Notes: a model not told the origin generated them from the letters alone. A stretch of 5,673 bases of DNA from Candidatus Zipacnadia bacterium (GCA_029820875.1 JALGUK010000499.1:1-5673), one strand, 5' to 3'; numbered from the stretch's first letter, positions 1-5,590 are shown. Program-made: numbers and translations.

Positions 1-144
1 CTCGAAGTCTGCAACCAACCTGTTGTAGAACCGGGCCTCGCCCGACATCTGGTAATTCCACGCCTGGAAGCGGAGTGTGGCGGCGGACGAGTAGGGTGCA
101 ATCAGCAGAAGCAATGTCAATGCGGGTGCCAGACGACGAAGCAC
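1..144 (-). CDS. ABC transporter extracellular solute-binding protein, N-terminal fragment (runs off left edge)
   Basis: Reading the minus strand from a GTG at 144 gives a protein that starts MLRRLAPALTLLLLIAPYSS, a textbook export signal: two arginines, a long Leu/Ala core and a small-residue cleavage region (SSAA). The mature part begins TLRFQAWNYQMSGEARFY, followed by NRLVADFE at the window edge. A short strand with a tryptophan, then a helix ending in a phrase like 'ADFE', is typical of family 1 (sugar-type) solute-binding proteins of ABC importers, which act in the periplasm or on the outer face of the membrane. I preferred the GTG at 144 because AGGGGGG (159-153) lies 8 bases before it. 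The in-frame ATG at 162 would add MRGVVL and has no ribosome binding site. The gene is transcribed away from the operon starting at 404, so it could supply that pathway with substrate, but only about 48 residues are visible. Signal peptide sure; family likely. Confidence 0.7.
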   Translation of the reverse strand, partial: MLRRLAPALTLLLLIAPYSSAATLRFQAWNYQMSGEARFYNRLVADFE

Positions 145-152
145 GAGCACCA

Positions 153-159
153 CCCCCCT
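153..159 (-). promoter_or_regulatory. Ribosome binding site deciding the GTG start of the solute-binding protein
   Basis: On the minus strand AGGGGGG lies 8 bases upstream of the GTG at 144-142. The ATG at 162-160 precedes this motif and has no purine-rich stretch before it, so the GTG is the better start. Confidence 0.45.
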
Positions 160-216
160 CATCGGAGTAATTTGAGAACAGATTCTTCATGAGAAGGCCC
201 ATCGCCTGCTCAGTTT

Positions 217-320
217 TGCCTCATCCCCCGGCCCTCTCCGTCTCGGAGACGGGAGACAGGCACTCCTCTCCTGCGGAACTTGCCCTGAGCGAGCAGAAGG
301 GGAGAGGGGGCACCCGTAGC
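217..320. repeat. GC-rich imperfect inverted repeat in the divergent intergenic region
   Basis: CCCTCTCC (232-239) is matched by its reverse complement GGAGAGGG (301-308). The flanking C-rich and G-rich tracts (CATCCCCCGG at 222-231, GGGGGCACCC at 306-315) extend the pairing imperfectly. Inside lies a tight hairpin, CCGTCTC-G-GAGACGG (238-252). The arrangement resembles the non-coding palindromic repeats dispersed in many environmental bacterial genomes, but it differs from the two GCGAAGCGAAGAATC-type copies elsewhere in this window. It has no coding capacity that I would trust. The rest of 163-403 shows no clear promoter for either divergent gene. Confidence 0.5.
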
Positions 321-390
321 GTGCAGGCGGTACGCGCCGCTTGAACCACAGCAAGGAGATTGCGCGTCGGGCGGGAACTGTTCCCTCTTG

Positions 391-396
391 AGGAGG
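391..396 (+). promoter_or_regulatory. Shine-Dalgarno site of the OPRT-like gene
   Basis: A perfect AGGAGG sits 7 bases before the ATG at 404. It is the strongest ribosome binding site in the window and fixes this start. Confidence 0.75.
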
Positions 397-403
397 CGAC
401 ATC

Positions 404-1198
404 ATGAGCTGGCCCGATGAACGCCGAAAGCTGGGGCAGCGGATTGTTGAAGGACTTTACGAGCGGGGTCTCATCCGCACCTGGTACCGCGACAAGCCGG
501 AGGGCTGGAGGCTGGTTTCAGGACTTTGGAGTCCGCTTTACATCCAGCTTCGGCCGCTGTGCTCATATCCCGACCTGCTTGCCGATATTGGGAAGGCGCT
601 CGGGCGGATGATTCGGGAGGAAATCCCGGACGCGACCAAGGTGGTCGGGATTGCAATGGCTGGCATTCCGCTGGCAGTTGCGGCATCGGTCACTTGCGGC
701 ATCCCGGCGGCCTACACGCGCAAGGTTGAGGGGGTTCAGTCGGTTGCGGAGCTGTCCGAGAGGCTCAAGGAGTACGGTGAGCATGCGCAAATCGAGGGGG
801 AACTTGCGGACGGTGACCGGCTGGTGCTCGTTGACGACCTTGTCACTCGATTCGACAGCAAGCTGCTCGCCTTCAAACAAGTGGAGTTCGAGATTCGGCG
901 GCGCGGTCTAAAGGACGTAATCTGCAAGGACGTCGCCGTCGTTGTAGATCGTGAGCAAGGTGCATCCGACATCGCGGTGCAAAACGGCATCGCGCTGCAC
1001 GCTCTGGCGGGTTTTGTAAGCGAAGCTGTGGAATGGTTGGCCGGCAAGATGGCGCCTCTGGAGCTGGATGTCATACGCAAGTACTTACAGGCTTCGGACC
1101 TTTTCCAGAAGGACGATGTCCGCGCCGAGCTGCGGGAAATGGCCAAAAACAGGGAGGGTGACCGTGGGTTCCACTCAACGGCGCTACATCCTGATTGA
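404..1198 (+). CDS. Orotate phosphoribosyltransferase-like protein (type I PRTase fold)
   Basis: The 264-residue protein reads as a member of the orotate phosphoribosyltransferase (OPRT) group, cytoplasmic enzymes that join orotate to PRPP to give OMP. Visible hallmarks, in order, are SPLYIQLRPLCSYPDLL (43-59, the substrate-side hood region), VVGIAMAGIPLAVAASVTCG (80-99, beta-strand plus glycine loop), YTRK (104-107), the PRPP-binding strand LVLVDDLVT (140-148) and VVVDREQGA (179-187). The C-terminal helix region EWLAGKMAPLELDVIRKYL (210-228) resembles the tail of longer OPRT variants. Plain PyrE proteins have about 210 residues; this one is longer because of the tail and a probable insertion near 108-126. 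After VDDLVT the usual TGG(x)S phosphate loop reads RFDS (149-152), so activity on orotate is uncertain and I give no pyrE symbol. The start is fixed by AGGAGG 7 bases upstream. The last 35 bases overlap the next gene, which suggests coupled translation. Confidence 0.8.
   Translation: MSWPDERRKLGQRIVEGLYERGLIRTWYRDKPEGWRLVSGLWSPLYIQLRPLCSYPDLLADIGKALGRMIREEIPDATKVVGIAMAGIPLAVAASVTCGIPAAYTRKVEGVQSVAELSERLKEYGEHAQIEGELADGDRLVLVDDLVTRFDSKLLAFKQVEFEIRRRGLKDVICKDVAVVVDREQGASDIAVQNGIALHALAGFVSEAVEWLAGKMAPLELDVIRKYLQASDLFQKDDVRAELREMAKNREGDRGFHSTALHPD
1151..1157 (+). promoter_or_regulatory. Ribosome binding site deciding the GTG start at 1164
   Basis: AGGGAGG lies inside the end of the OPRT-like gene, 6 bases before GTG 1164. 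The GTG immediately precedes the first family-like residues (QRRYILIDATRLSVDERILL), which supports it over in-frame starts further upstream such as ATG 1068. Confidence 0.6.
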
Positions 1199-1872
1199 TG
1201 CGACCCGTCTGTCAGTTGACGAACGCATCCTTCTGACAAGCCTTCAAGGAACTCTGAACCGCCGGGGGCCGACCCTCTATGGAATCTTCGACCCAGCCTG
1301 GGACTCGGACTGGGTTCTGTGGTATGCAGAGCACGGCTTTGAGGGGCAGAAATGGACATTGGACGACGCCCTGGCACCGCTGCTGCCGGAGACCAGCGGG
1401 GCCATCCTTTATGATCCGGAGCTTTTTTGTACGGTGGGTATCGCCGCTTCAATGGCCGGAGAGCACGAGGGAATCGTCTGTTCCCCGCGGGTGGCTATGC
1501 GGCTGGGAGTGCGTGATTTGCTCGATGACCTCCGCGGCCGCTGGGCCGATGGAAGACCCGAGCACGTTCGACCCGCGCACTCTGGACATCGCCATTGCGC
1601 GAGGTGCGTTCGTCAACGCCCTGCCGGTCAATGAGGCGCAATTTCCGGAGGAGTCCTCCCTATGCCGAGCCATGATGGCCGCGCTTGAGCCGAAAGCCAT
1701 CGCCTGCGGCCGGCACACGCACCGCGACTCAGAGGCGGACTACTTGCGGGCTTGCACGGCGGCGGGACTGATACCGTTGCCGTCGCTGACCCCAGGCAAC
1801 CTCTCATTTCACCAGCACATCAATTTCGACGAGCTTCTGGCTGCCCATGCAGGAGGTGAGCGCGAGCGATAG
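1164..1872 (+). pseudogene. GxGYxYP-family (putative glycoside hydrolase) N-terminal domain, frameshifted and C-terminally truncated
   Basis: Two overlapping frames together give one protein. The first (GTG 1164 to about 1553, 130 residues) contains YILIDATRLSVDERILLTSL, then QGTLNRRGPTLYGIFD, GAILYDPE and DLLDDLRGRWADG. The second frame (about 1552 to the stop at 1870-1872, 106 residues) continues with TLDIAIARGAFVNALP and LIPLPSLTPGNLSFHQHI. From memory of the family, this order (ID-SRL..ER.LL.SLQG..NR, YDP, DLRGR, D.A.A..AFV, P....NLSFH) is that of the N-terminal module of GxGYxYP proteins, found in carbohydrate-related clusters and presumed to act on glycans. Two defects are visible. The frame moves by one near 1551-1560, where I would also expect roughly 20 more residues. 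The protein also ends shortly after NLSFH, so the catalytic-type C-terminal half is absent. No slippery sequence marks a programmed shift. Either a decaying gene or a sequence error; family fairly sure, function unproven. Confidence 0.65.
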
Positions 1873-1974
1873 GATGCCCGATGAAGAATCCACAGCTTGA
1901 CGCAGGAAGAAGCGGGCTGTGCAAAGAAACATCTTCCATGAAGCAAATTAACCGTTGGAAACGAGGTAAGTTTG

Positions 1975-2883
1975 ATGATTCAGCCAGATGACTTGAAGGG
2001 CATTATTCCCGCAATCGTCACGGCGCTGGACGATGATGAGCGCGTAGACGAACCAGGCATGCGCAACTTGGTCCGACGCGTTCTGGATGCAGGATGCCAC
2101 GGCATCTTCGCCCTGGGCACGATGGGCGAGGGGACCTACCTGCGCGACGAGGAAAAGTTTCGAGCCCTCGATATAATTCTGGACGAGGTCCGGGGAAAGG
2201 TGCCGGTTTTCGCAAACTCGGCTGATACCTCCACCACGCGGTCCGCCGAGTTGGCCAGGAGACTCTCCGCTGCTGGGGCGGATGTAATCATCGCAATGCT
2301 TCCGCTGAATATGCCCCCAACGCCTGAGGAGATGCTGACCCACTTCAGGACCATCGCGGACGCAAGCGAAGTGCCGGTTACCATCTACAACGCGCCCGGA
2401 GCGACCGGCGCGAAGGTGCCTGTGGACGTCATCGTCGAGCTGTCAAAGGACACACACTTCATCGCCACGAAGGACAGCACCGGTGATTTCGGCCACGTCA
2501 TGGAGTTGCTGGAGGCATTTCGCGGGCACAAGACATTTCGGGTCCTTCAGGGTGACGAGCTCAAGGCCGGCGTGAGTGTCCTGATGGGTTGCGCAGGTTG
2601 TATCCTGGGCACTCCGGGCAATCTCGTACCGCGGGTTTGTGTGGAACTTTACGATGCCGCGCTCCGGCGCGATGTGGATGAGATTATCCGGCTTCAGGCT
2701 ATCGTCAAGGATGCCTGGCGAGTCTCCTTTTACGGGAGCGCATCGTTCATAGGAAACGCGAAGGCGGCCCTGGAGATGCTCGGCGTCTGCCAGAAGTGGA
2801 CCGCCAAACCGTTTGCGATGCCGGATGAGACAACCCGCGAGAAAATTAAGGCACATGTGGAGCGGATGCGGGAGTATATGTGA
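1975..2883 (+). CDS. DapA/NanA-family class I aldolase (dihydrodipicolinate synthase/N-acetylneuraminate lyase superfamily)
   Basis: This intact 302-residue TIM-barrel enzyme has the usual length of its family, which condenses or cleaves pyruvate with an aldehyde through a lysine Schiff base. GIIPAIVTALDDDERVD (9-25) is the family's opening strand. GTMGEG (48-53) is the pyruvate carboxylate loop, VTIYNAPGATG (135-145) carries the catalytic Tyr138, FIATKDSTGD (162-171) carries the Schiff-base Lys166, and GCAGCILGTPGNLVP (205-219) is the late glycine-rich loop. The arginine that binds aspartate semialdehyde in true DapA (YNxPxRTG) is Ala143 here, so lysine biosynthesis is unlikely. A sugar-acid aldolase or dehydratase role, such as a 2-keto-3-deoxy acid, is a better guess. 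Met50 replaces the Thr usual in GTTGE. I chose ATG 1975 because GAGG (1963-1966) lies 8 bases upstream; a TTG directly precedes it. Neighbours (SDR, aminotransferase) suggest a shared sugar or aminosugar route. Confidence 0.9.
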   Translation: MIQPDDLKGIIPAIVTALDDDERVDEPGMRNLVRRVLDAGCHGIFALGTMGEGTYLRDEEKFRALDIILDEVRGKVPVFANSADTSTTRSAELARRLSAAGADVIIAMLPLNMPPTPEEMLTHFRTIADASEVPVTIYNAPGATGAKVPVDVIVELSKDTHFIATKDSTGDFGHVMELLEAFRGHKTFRVLQGDELKAGVSVLMGCAGCILGTPGNLVPRVCVELYDAALRRDVDEIIRLQAIVKDAWRVSFYGSASFIGNAKAALEMLGVCQKWTAKPFAMPDETTREKIKAHVERMREYM

Positions 2884-2893
2884 CGATCGTTGT

Positions 2894-3008
2894 GATTCTG
2901 AGGCGAAGCCGAAGAATCTTTGTGGTGGGTGCCGCCCTTCGTTGCGACGCTTGCCCGGCGCAAAGCTACAACAGTACGGATTCTTCGCTGCGTTTCGTTT
3001 AGAGTGAT
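2894..3008. repeat. Dispersed palindromic (MITE-like) repeat, degenerate copy
   Basis: The left arm at 2894-2918 (GATTCTGAGG...CGAAGAATC) and the right arm at about 2979-3008 (GATTCTTCGC...TAGAGTGAT) are imperfect inverted repeats. The innermost CGAAGAATC/GATTCTTCG matches exactly over 9 bases, and the arms then diverge. About 60 GC-rich bases lie between them. The arms match the same consensus as the copy at 5031-5125. I see no transposase and no clear target-site duplication. The element fills almost all of the 150-base gap between the aldolase and the SDR, so it may fold in the mRNA and affect expression of the downstream genes. Confidence 0.7.
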
Positions 3009-3033
3009 ATTCTTCCGAATCGGGGTACTAAGC

Positions 3034-3748
3034 ATGAACGTAATGGACCTGTTTCGGCTTGACGGGAAGGTCGCGCTTGTGACCGGCGGGGCGGGGATTT
3101 ACGGCACGCACATCTCCGACGCCCTTGCGGAGGCCGGGGCGACTGTCCTTATTGCTGCCCGCACGCTCGAAAAATGCGAGAAAAAGGCCCAGCAGTTGCG
3201 GGATGCAGGGTACAAGGCGGATGCGTTCCGCCTGGACCTGACCAGCGAGGAAAGCGTCCTGGCCCTAAGGGACGCCATCTGGGACAAGTACGGGAAGCTC
3301 GACGTTCTATTCAACAACTCCGTCGCCCGCGTACCCGACTGCCCGCCTTTTGAGAAAGTGACCGTCCAGCAGTGGGAGGACGTCATGCGGGTCAACTCCA
3401 CGGGCTTGTTCCTCGCCTGCCGCACTTTCGGCTCGGCGATGGTGGAGCAAGGCAGCGGGAGTATCGTCAATATCGCCTCCATCTACGGAGTTGTCGGGCC
3501 TGATTTCGGCATTTACGGTCGCGACGTACTTCGCGCCGAAGGTGCGGGTCAATTCCATAAGTCCCGGCGGATATGGAACGGAGGACCAGCCTCAGGAGTT
3601 CGTAAAGAACTACTGCGCCCGAACCCCCTTGGGACGGCTTGCCGGTCCTGACGACATAAAGGGACCGGCGGTCTTTTTGGCCTCTGACGCCTCGCGTTAC
3701 GTAACAGGCGTGAACCTTATGGTCGACGGCGGCTGGACCGCCTGGTAG
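3034..3748 (+). pseudogene. Short-chain dehydrogenase/reductase (SDR), frameshifted with loss of the catalytic YxxxK segment
   Basis: The first frame (ATG 3034 to about 3516, 161 residues) has the classical SDR N-terminal half. LDGKVALVTGGAGIYG (9-24) is the NAD(P)-binding glycine motif, LDLTSEESV (68-76) follows, VLFNNS (91-96) stands for NNAG, and [10 protein letters not shown] (143-152) carries the catalytic Ser149. The second frame (about 3518 to the stop at 3746-3748, 76 residues) resumes with [18 protein letters not shown] and ends [19 protein letters not shown], a normal SDR C-terminus. Joined, they give about 237 residues against a usual 250-265. The missing part lies between GPDFGIY and ATYFAPK, precisely where Tyr-x-x-x-Lys and its helix belong. 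As written the gene cannot make an active oxidoreductase, and the first frame ends with unrelated residues at a stop near 3651. GGGG (3022-3025) 8 bases upstream supports ATG 3034. Before the lesion, the role would have been NAD(P)-linked oxidation or reduction of a sugar or polyol hydroxyl. Confidence 0.85.
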
Positions 3749-3774
3749 ACCAAACTTTTCGAGAGAAGGGTGAG

Positions 3775-5019
3775 ATGACAATGAGCACCGAGCAACTGGC
3801 AGTAAACGGAGGGCCAAACCCCGAGGAAATTGCCGCGTGTGTCGGCGAACCACTCCGGACCGGCAAGACGAACTACTGGACAGGGCCCTATGGGATGCAG
3901 TTCGAGAAGAATTTTGCCGAGTGGTGCGGGGCCAAGTTCGCCATCACCACGACCAACGGCACAAGCGCGCTGCATGTTGCCCTGGCCGGTATCGGCATAG
4001 GTCCTGGTGATGAAGTGATTGTCCCCTCGTACAGTTTCATCGCCTCCGCCTTCTCCGTCTGTCAGGCGGGTGCCGTACCCGTATTCGCAGACGTAGAGAA
4101 GGACAGCCACTGCATCTCGCCGGACGCAATCGAGCCGCTCATCACTGAGAAGACCAAGGCCATCATGCCCGTGCATCTGTACGGGATAGTCGCGGACATG
4201 GGACCTATCCTCGAGATTGCGAAAGCGCACAACCTTAAAGTTATTGAGGACTGCGCCGAGGCCCATGGTGCAAAGTACAAGGGGCAGAAGGTGGGGACGG
4301 TCGGCGATATCGGCGCATTCAGCTTCTGCCAGAGCAAGCACTTCAGCACCGGCGGCGAAGGCGGGGTTGTCGTAACCAATGACGAGGAGGTGGCTTGGCA
4401 CTGCCGTTCATTCCGGGACCACGGCTATGACGTTGAGAAGCGGATGAGCCTGCTGGAGCTTGAGGCCAAGCTGCCCTACATTCACAAGATGGTGGGCTTC
4501 AACTACCGTATGACCGAAATGCAGTCGCTGATAGGCATCAAGGAGCTCGAGCGCATTGACACCTGGCACCTGCCCAACCGCATCCGCAATGCCCACCACC
4601 TGACCGAGCAGCTCAAGGACGTCCCGCAGATTCTGTACCTGCCGTTGGATACCGAGGAACGGCAAAACTCGTACTGGCTATACCCAATCATTCTCGACAT
4701 TGATTCGCTCAACTGCACGGTAAGGGAGTTCACCGCCGCCCTCGAGGCCGAGGGGATTCCCTGCGGGCCTGTCCTGTGGCCGCAGTGCTACAAGGAGGAG
4801 GCATTCCAGAAGCACGTCGGCTTCGGGGAACTGAAGTACCCGTTCGAAGACCCCAACACGCGACCGGAGGCCGTGCAGTACGACAAAGTGCATTTGCCGA
4901 ACGCGGCCTGGATAGAAGAGCGCTGCTTCTTCGTGCCCCCGCATCCAACCTATGAGGTCAAGCACATGGACCTCATCGCGGAGGGCATTAAGAAGGTCTG
5001 CGCCGCATACGCCAAGTAG
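3775..5019 (+). CDS. DegT/DnrJ/EryC1/StrS-family PLP-dependent aminotransferase
   Basis: This intact 414-residue cytoplasmic enzyme belongs to the sugar/cyclitol aminotransferases, which move an amino group (usually from Glu or Gln) to a keto-sugar or keto-cyclitol. Visible features are TTTNGTSALHVALAGIGIG (58-76; cofactor phosphate loop), GDEVIVPSYSFIASA (78-92; aromatic residue stacking on PLP), VIEDCAEAHGA (156-166; Asp159 pairs with the PLP nitrogen), SFCQSKHFSTGGEGG (183-197; Lys188 forms the Schiff base) and GFNYRMTEMQSLIGIKELER (241-260; the family's late conserved block). The (Q)SK...GEGG version of the lysine motif recalls the antibiotic-type branch (scyllo-inosose or AHBA-like enzymes) more than the NDP-sugar branch with its TK..GxxGDGG, which is inference only. 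ATG 3775 is 4 bases after AAGGG (3766-3770); in-frame ATG 3781 has better spacing and is equally possible. It follows the SDR by 26 bases, so the two are probably cotranscribed, as expected for oxidation followed by transamination. Confidence 0.93.
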   Translation: MTMSTEQLAVNGGPNPEEIAACVGEPLRTGKTNYWTGPYGMQFEKNFAEWCGAKFAITTTNGTSALHVALAGIGIGPGDEVIVPSYSFIASAFSVCQAGAVPVFADVEKDSHCISPDAIEPLITEKTKAIMPVHLYGIVADMGPILEIAKAHNLKVIEDCAEAHGAKYKGQKVGTVGDIGAFSFCQSKHFSTGGEGGVVVTNDEEVAWHCRSFRDHGYDVEKRMSLLELEAKLPYIHKMVGFNYRMTEMQSLIGIKELERIDTWHLPNRIRNAHHLTEQLKDVPQILYLPLDTEERQNSYWLYPIILDIDSLNCTVREFTAALEAEGIPCGPVLWPQCYKEEAFQKHVGFGELKYPFEDPNTRPEAVQYDKVHLPNAAWIEERCFFVPPHPTYEVKHMDLIAEGIKKVCAAYAK

Positions 5020-5030
5020 CCTCGGTTTGT

Positions 5031-5125
5031 AGTTCTGAGCGAGCGAAGCGAAGAATCCGCTGCAGGTTATGCCCGTCGGCGGCCGACCGCGCGACGGCGA
5101 GGTTCTTCGCTTCGCCCGGAATGAC
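5031..5125. repeat. Dispersed palindromic (MITE-like) repeat, well-preserved copy
   Basis: GCGAAGCGAAGAA (5043-5055) is repeated as its exact reverse complement TTCTTCGCTTCGC (5103-5115), with 47 bases between. Flanking bases continue the similarity (AGTTCTGAGC at 5031-5040, CCGGAATGAC at 5116-5125). This TTCTGAGCGAAGCGAAGAATC ... GGTTCTTCGCTTCGC layout matches small non-autonomous palindromic elements common between genes of environmental bacteria. It lies between the aminotransferase stop (5019) and the next gene, with no transposase. The 13-base stem could form in mRNA and act as a stabiliser or weak terminator, but no T-run follows it. Confidence 0.8.
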
Positions 5126-5143
5126 AGCCGTTCGGAAGGGATA

Positions 5144-5590
5144 ATGCCTATGGCCAACGTCCACAAGGACTTTCACGGCGGCTTCAGTTACGGCCTACAA
5201 TATTTGCAGGACAATTATGGTGAGGACGCCCTTTACGACTATCTGCGCAAGATGGCGCGAACCGTCTACTCCCCGCTGATTGAGGAGCTGAAGAAAGACG
5301 GCCTGGCCGCTATGGCTGCCCACCTTGCCCGCATTTTCACCCTCGAGGAGGGTGAATTCGAATTGTCCTTCAACGGCGATCGGCTCGTGCTGAATGTCAA
5401 CAAGTGCCCTGCAATTCACCACATGAAGGGCCAGGGGTACATGATTGCCGACAAGTTCTGCGAGGCGACCCGGATCGTCAATGAGGAAATCTGCCACGCC
5501 GCAGGCTATGAGTGCTCCGTGGATTACGAGCAGCAAAACGGCCGGTGTGTACAAGAATTCTGGCAGGCTGGTCGGAAGGAGGGGGAATGA
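5144..5590 (+). CDS. Small Cys-rich protein, possibly related to the L-2-amino-thiazoline-4-carboxylate hydrolase (ATC hydrolase) family
   Basis: The gene encodes about 148 residues, soluble, with no signal peptide or membrane segment. The N-terminal half is helical (FSYGLQYLQDNYGEDALYDY at 14-33). The middle FELSFNGDRLVLNVNKCPAI (72-91) looks like a beta-strand pair leading to a Cys-Pro. The C-terminal part has further cysteines (Cys106 in KFCEA, Cys117 in EEICHAAGYEC, Cys124, Cys135 in NGRCVQEFW). A 'CP...C...G..C.V....G.C.F' arrangement resembles ATC-hydrolase-like proteins, but this is a weak, memory-based match; a metal- or ligand-binding role is equally possible. The reading frame stays open upstream to 5069, but that part lies inside the repeat and is a spurious extension. 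GGAAGGG (5134-5140) serves ATG 5144 (close spacing) or ATG 5150 (spacing 9). The stop abuts the start of a similar gene. Real gene likely; function unknown. Confidence 0.7.
   Translation: MPMANVHKDFHGGFSYGLQYLQDNYGEDALYDYLRKMARTVYSPLIEELKKDGLAAMAAHLARIFTLEEGEFELSFNGDRLVLNVNKCPAIHHMKGQGYMIADKFCEATRIVNEEICHAAGYECSVDYEQQNGRCVQEFWQAGRKEGE
5576..5585 (+). promoter_or_regulatory. Ribosome binding site of the last, partial gene
   Basis: AAGGAGGGGG within the end of the upstream gene lies 5 bases before ATG 5591. An alternative ATG at 5587 leads to a stop after 19 codons, so 5591 is the start. Confidence 0.65.

Noticed and set aside
736..1452. Long minus-strand open frame of 238 codons opposite the OPRT-like and GxGYxYP genes
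   Set aside because: The translation is Ser/Arg/Pro-rich without any recognisable motif, and the opposite strand encodes well-conserved protein. It is a shadow frame of GC-rich DNA.
1897..1925. Possible promoter TTGACG followed by TGCAAA at 17 bases
   Set aside because: The -10 box matches the consensus at only three of six positions, and the downstream gene can be read from the operon.
1881..1991. A 36-codon open frame (MKNPQLDAGR...) between the GxGYxYP gene and the aldolase
   Set aside because: It overlaps the aldolase start and resembles no family, and its AGGA site is weak. It is most likely chance.
2920..3033. Upstream extension of the SDR
   Set aside because: It lies in the repeat. 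SDR similarity begins only after ATG 3034, which has its own GGGG ribosome site.
1545..3525. Programmed ribosomal frameshifting as the explanation of the two broken genes
   Set aside because: Neither junction has a slippery heptamer or a nearby stimulatory structure that I can see, and both proteins also lack residues at the junction, which frameshifting would not explain.
3697..4401. Minus-strand open frame of 234 codons opposite the aminotransferase
   Set aside because: It has no family signature and fully overlaps the conserved PLP-enzyme gene, so it is a shadow.
5043..5115. Rho-independent terminator after the aminotransferase
   Set aside because: The arms are long but separated by 47 bases and no T-run follows. 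It fits a dispersed palindromic repeat better.
5069..5143. Upstream extension of the small Cys-rich protein
   Set aside because: This part translates the inside and right arm of the palindromic repeat and has no ribosome binding site. The start is at 5144 or 5150.
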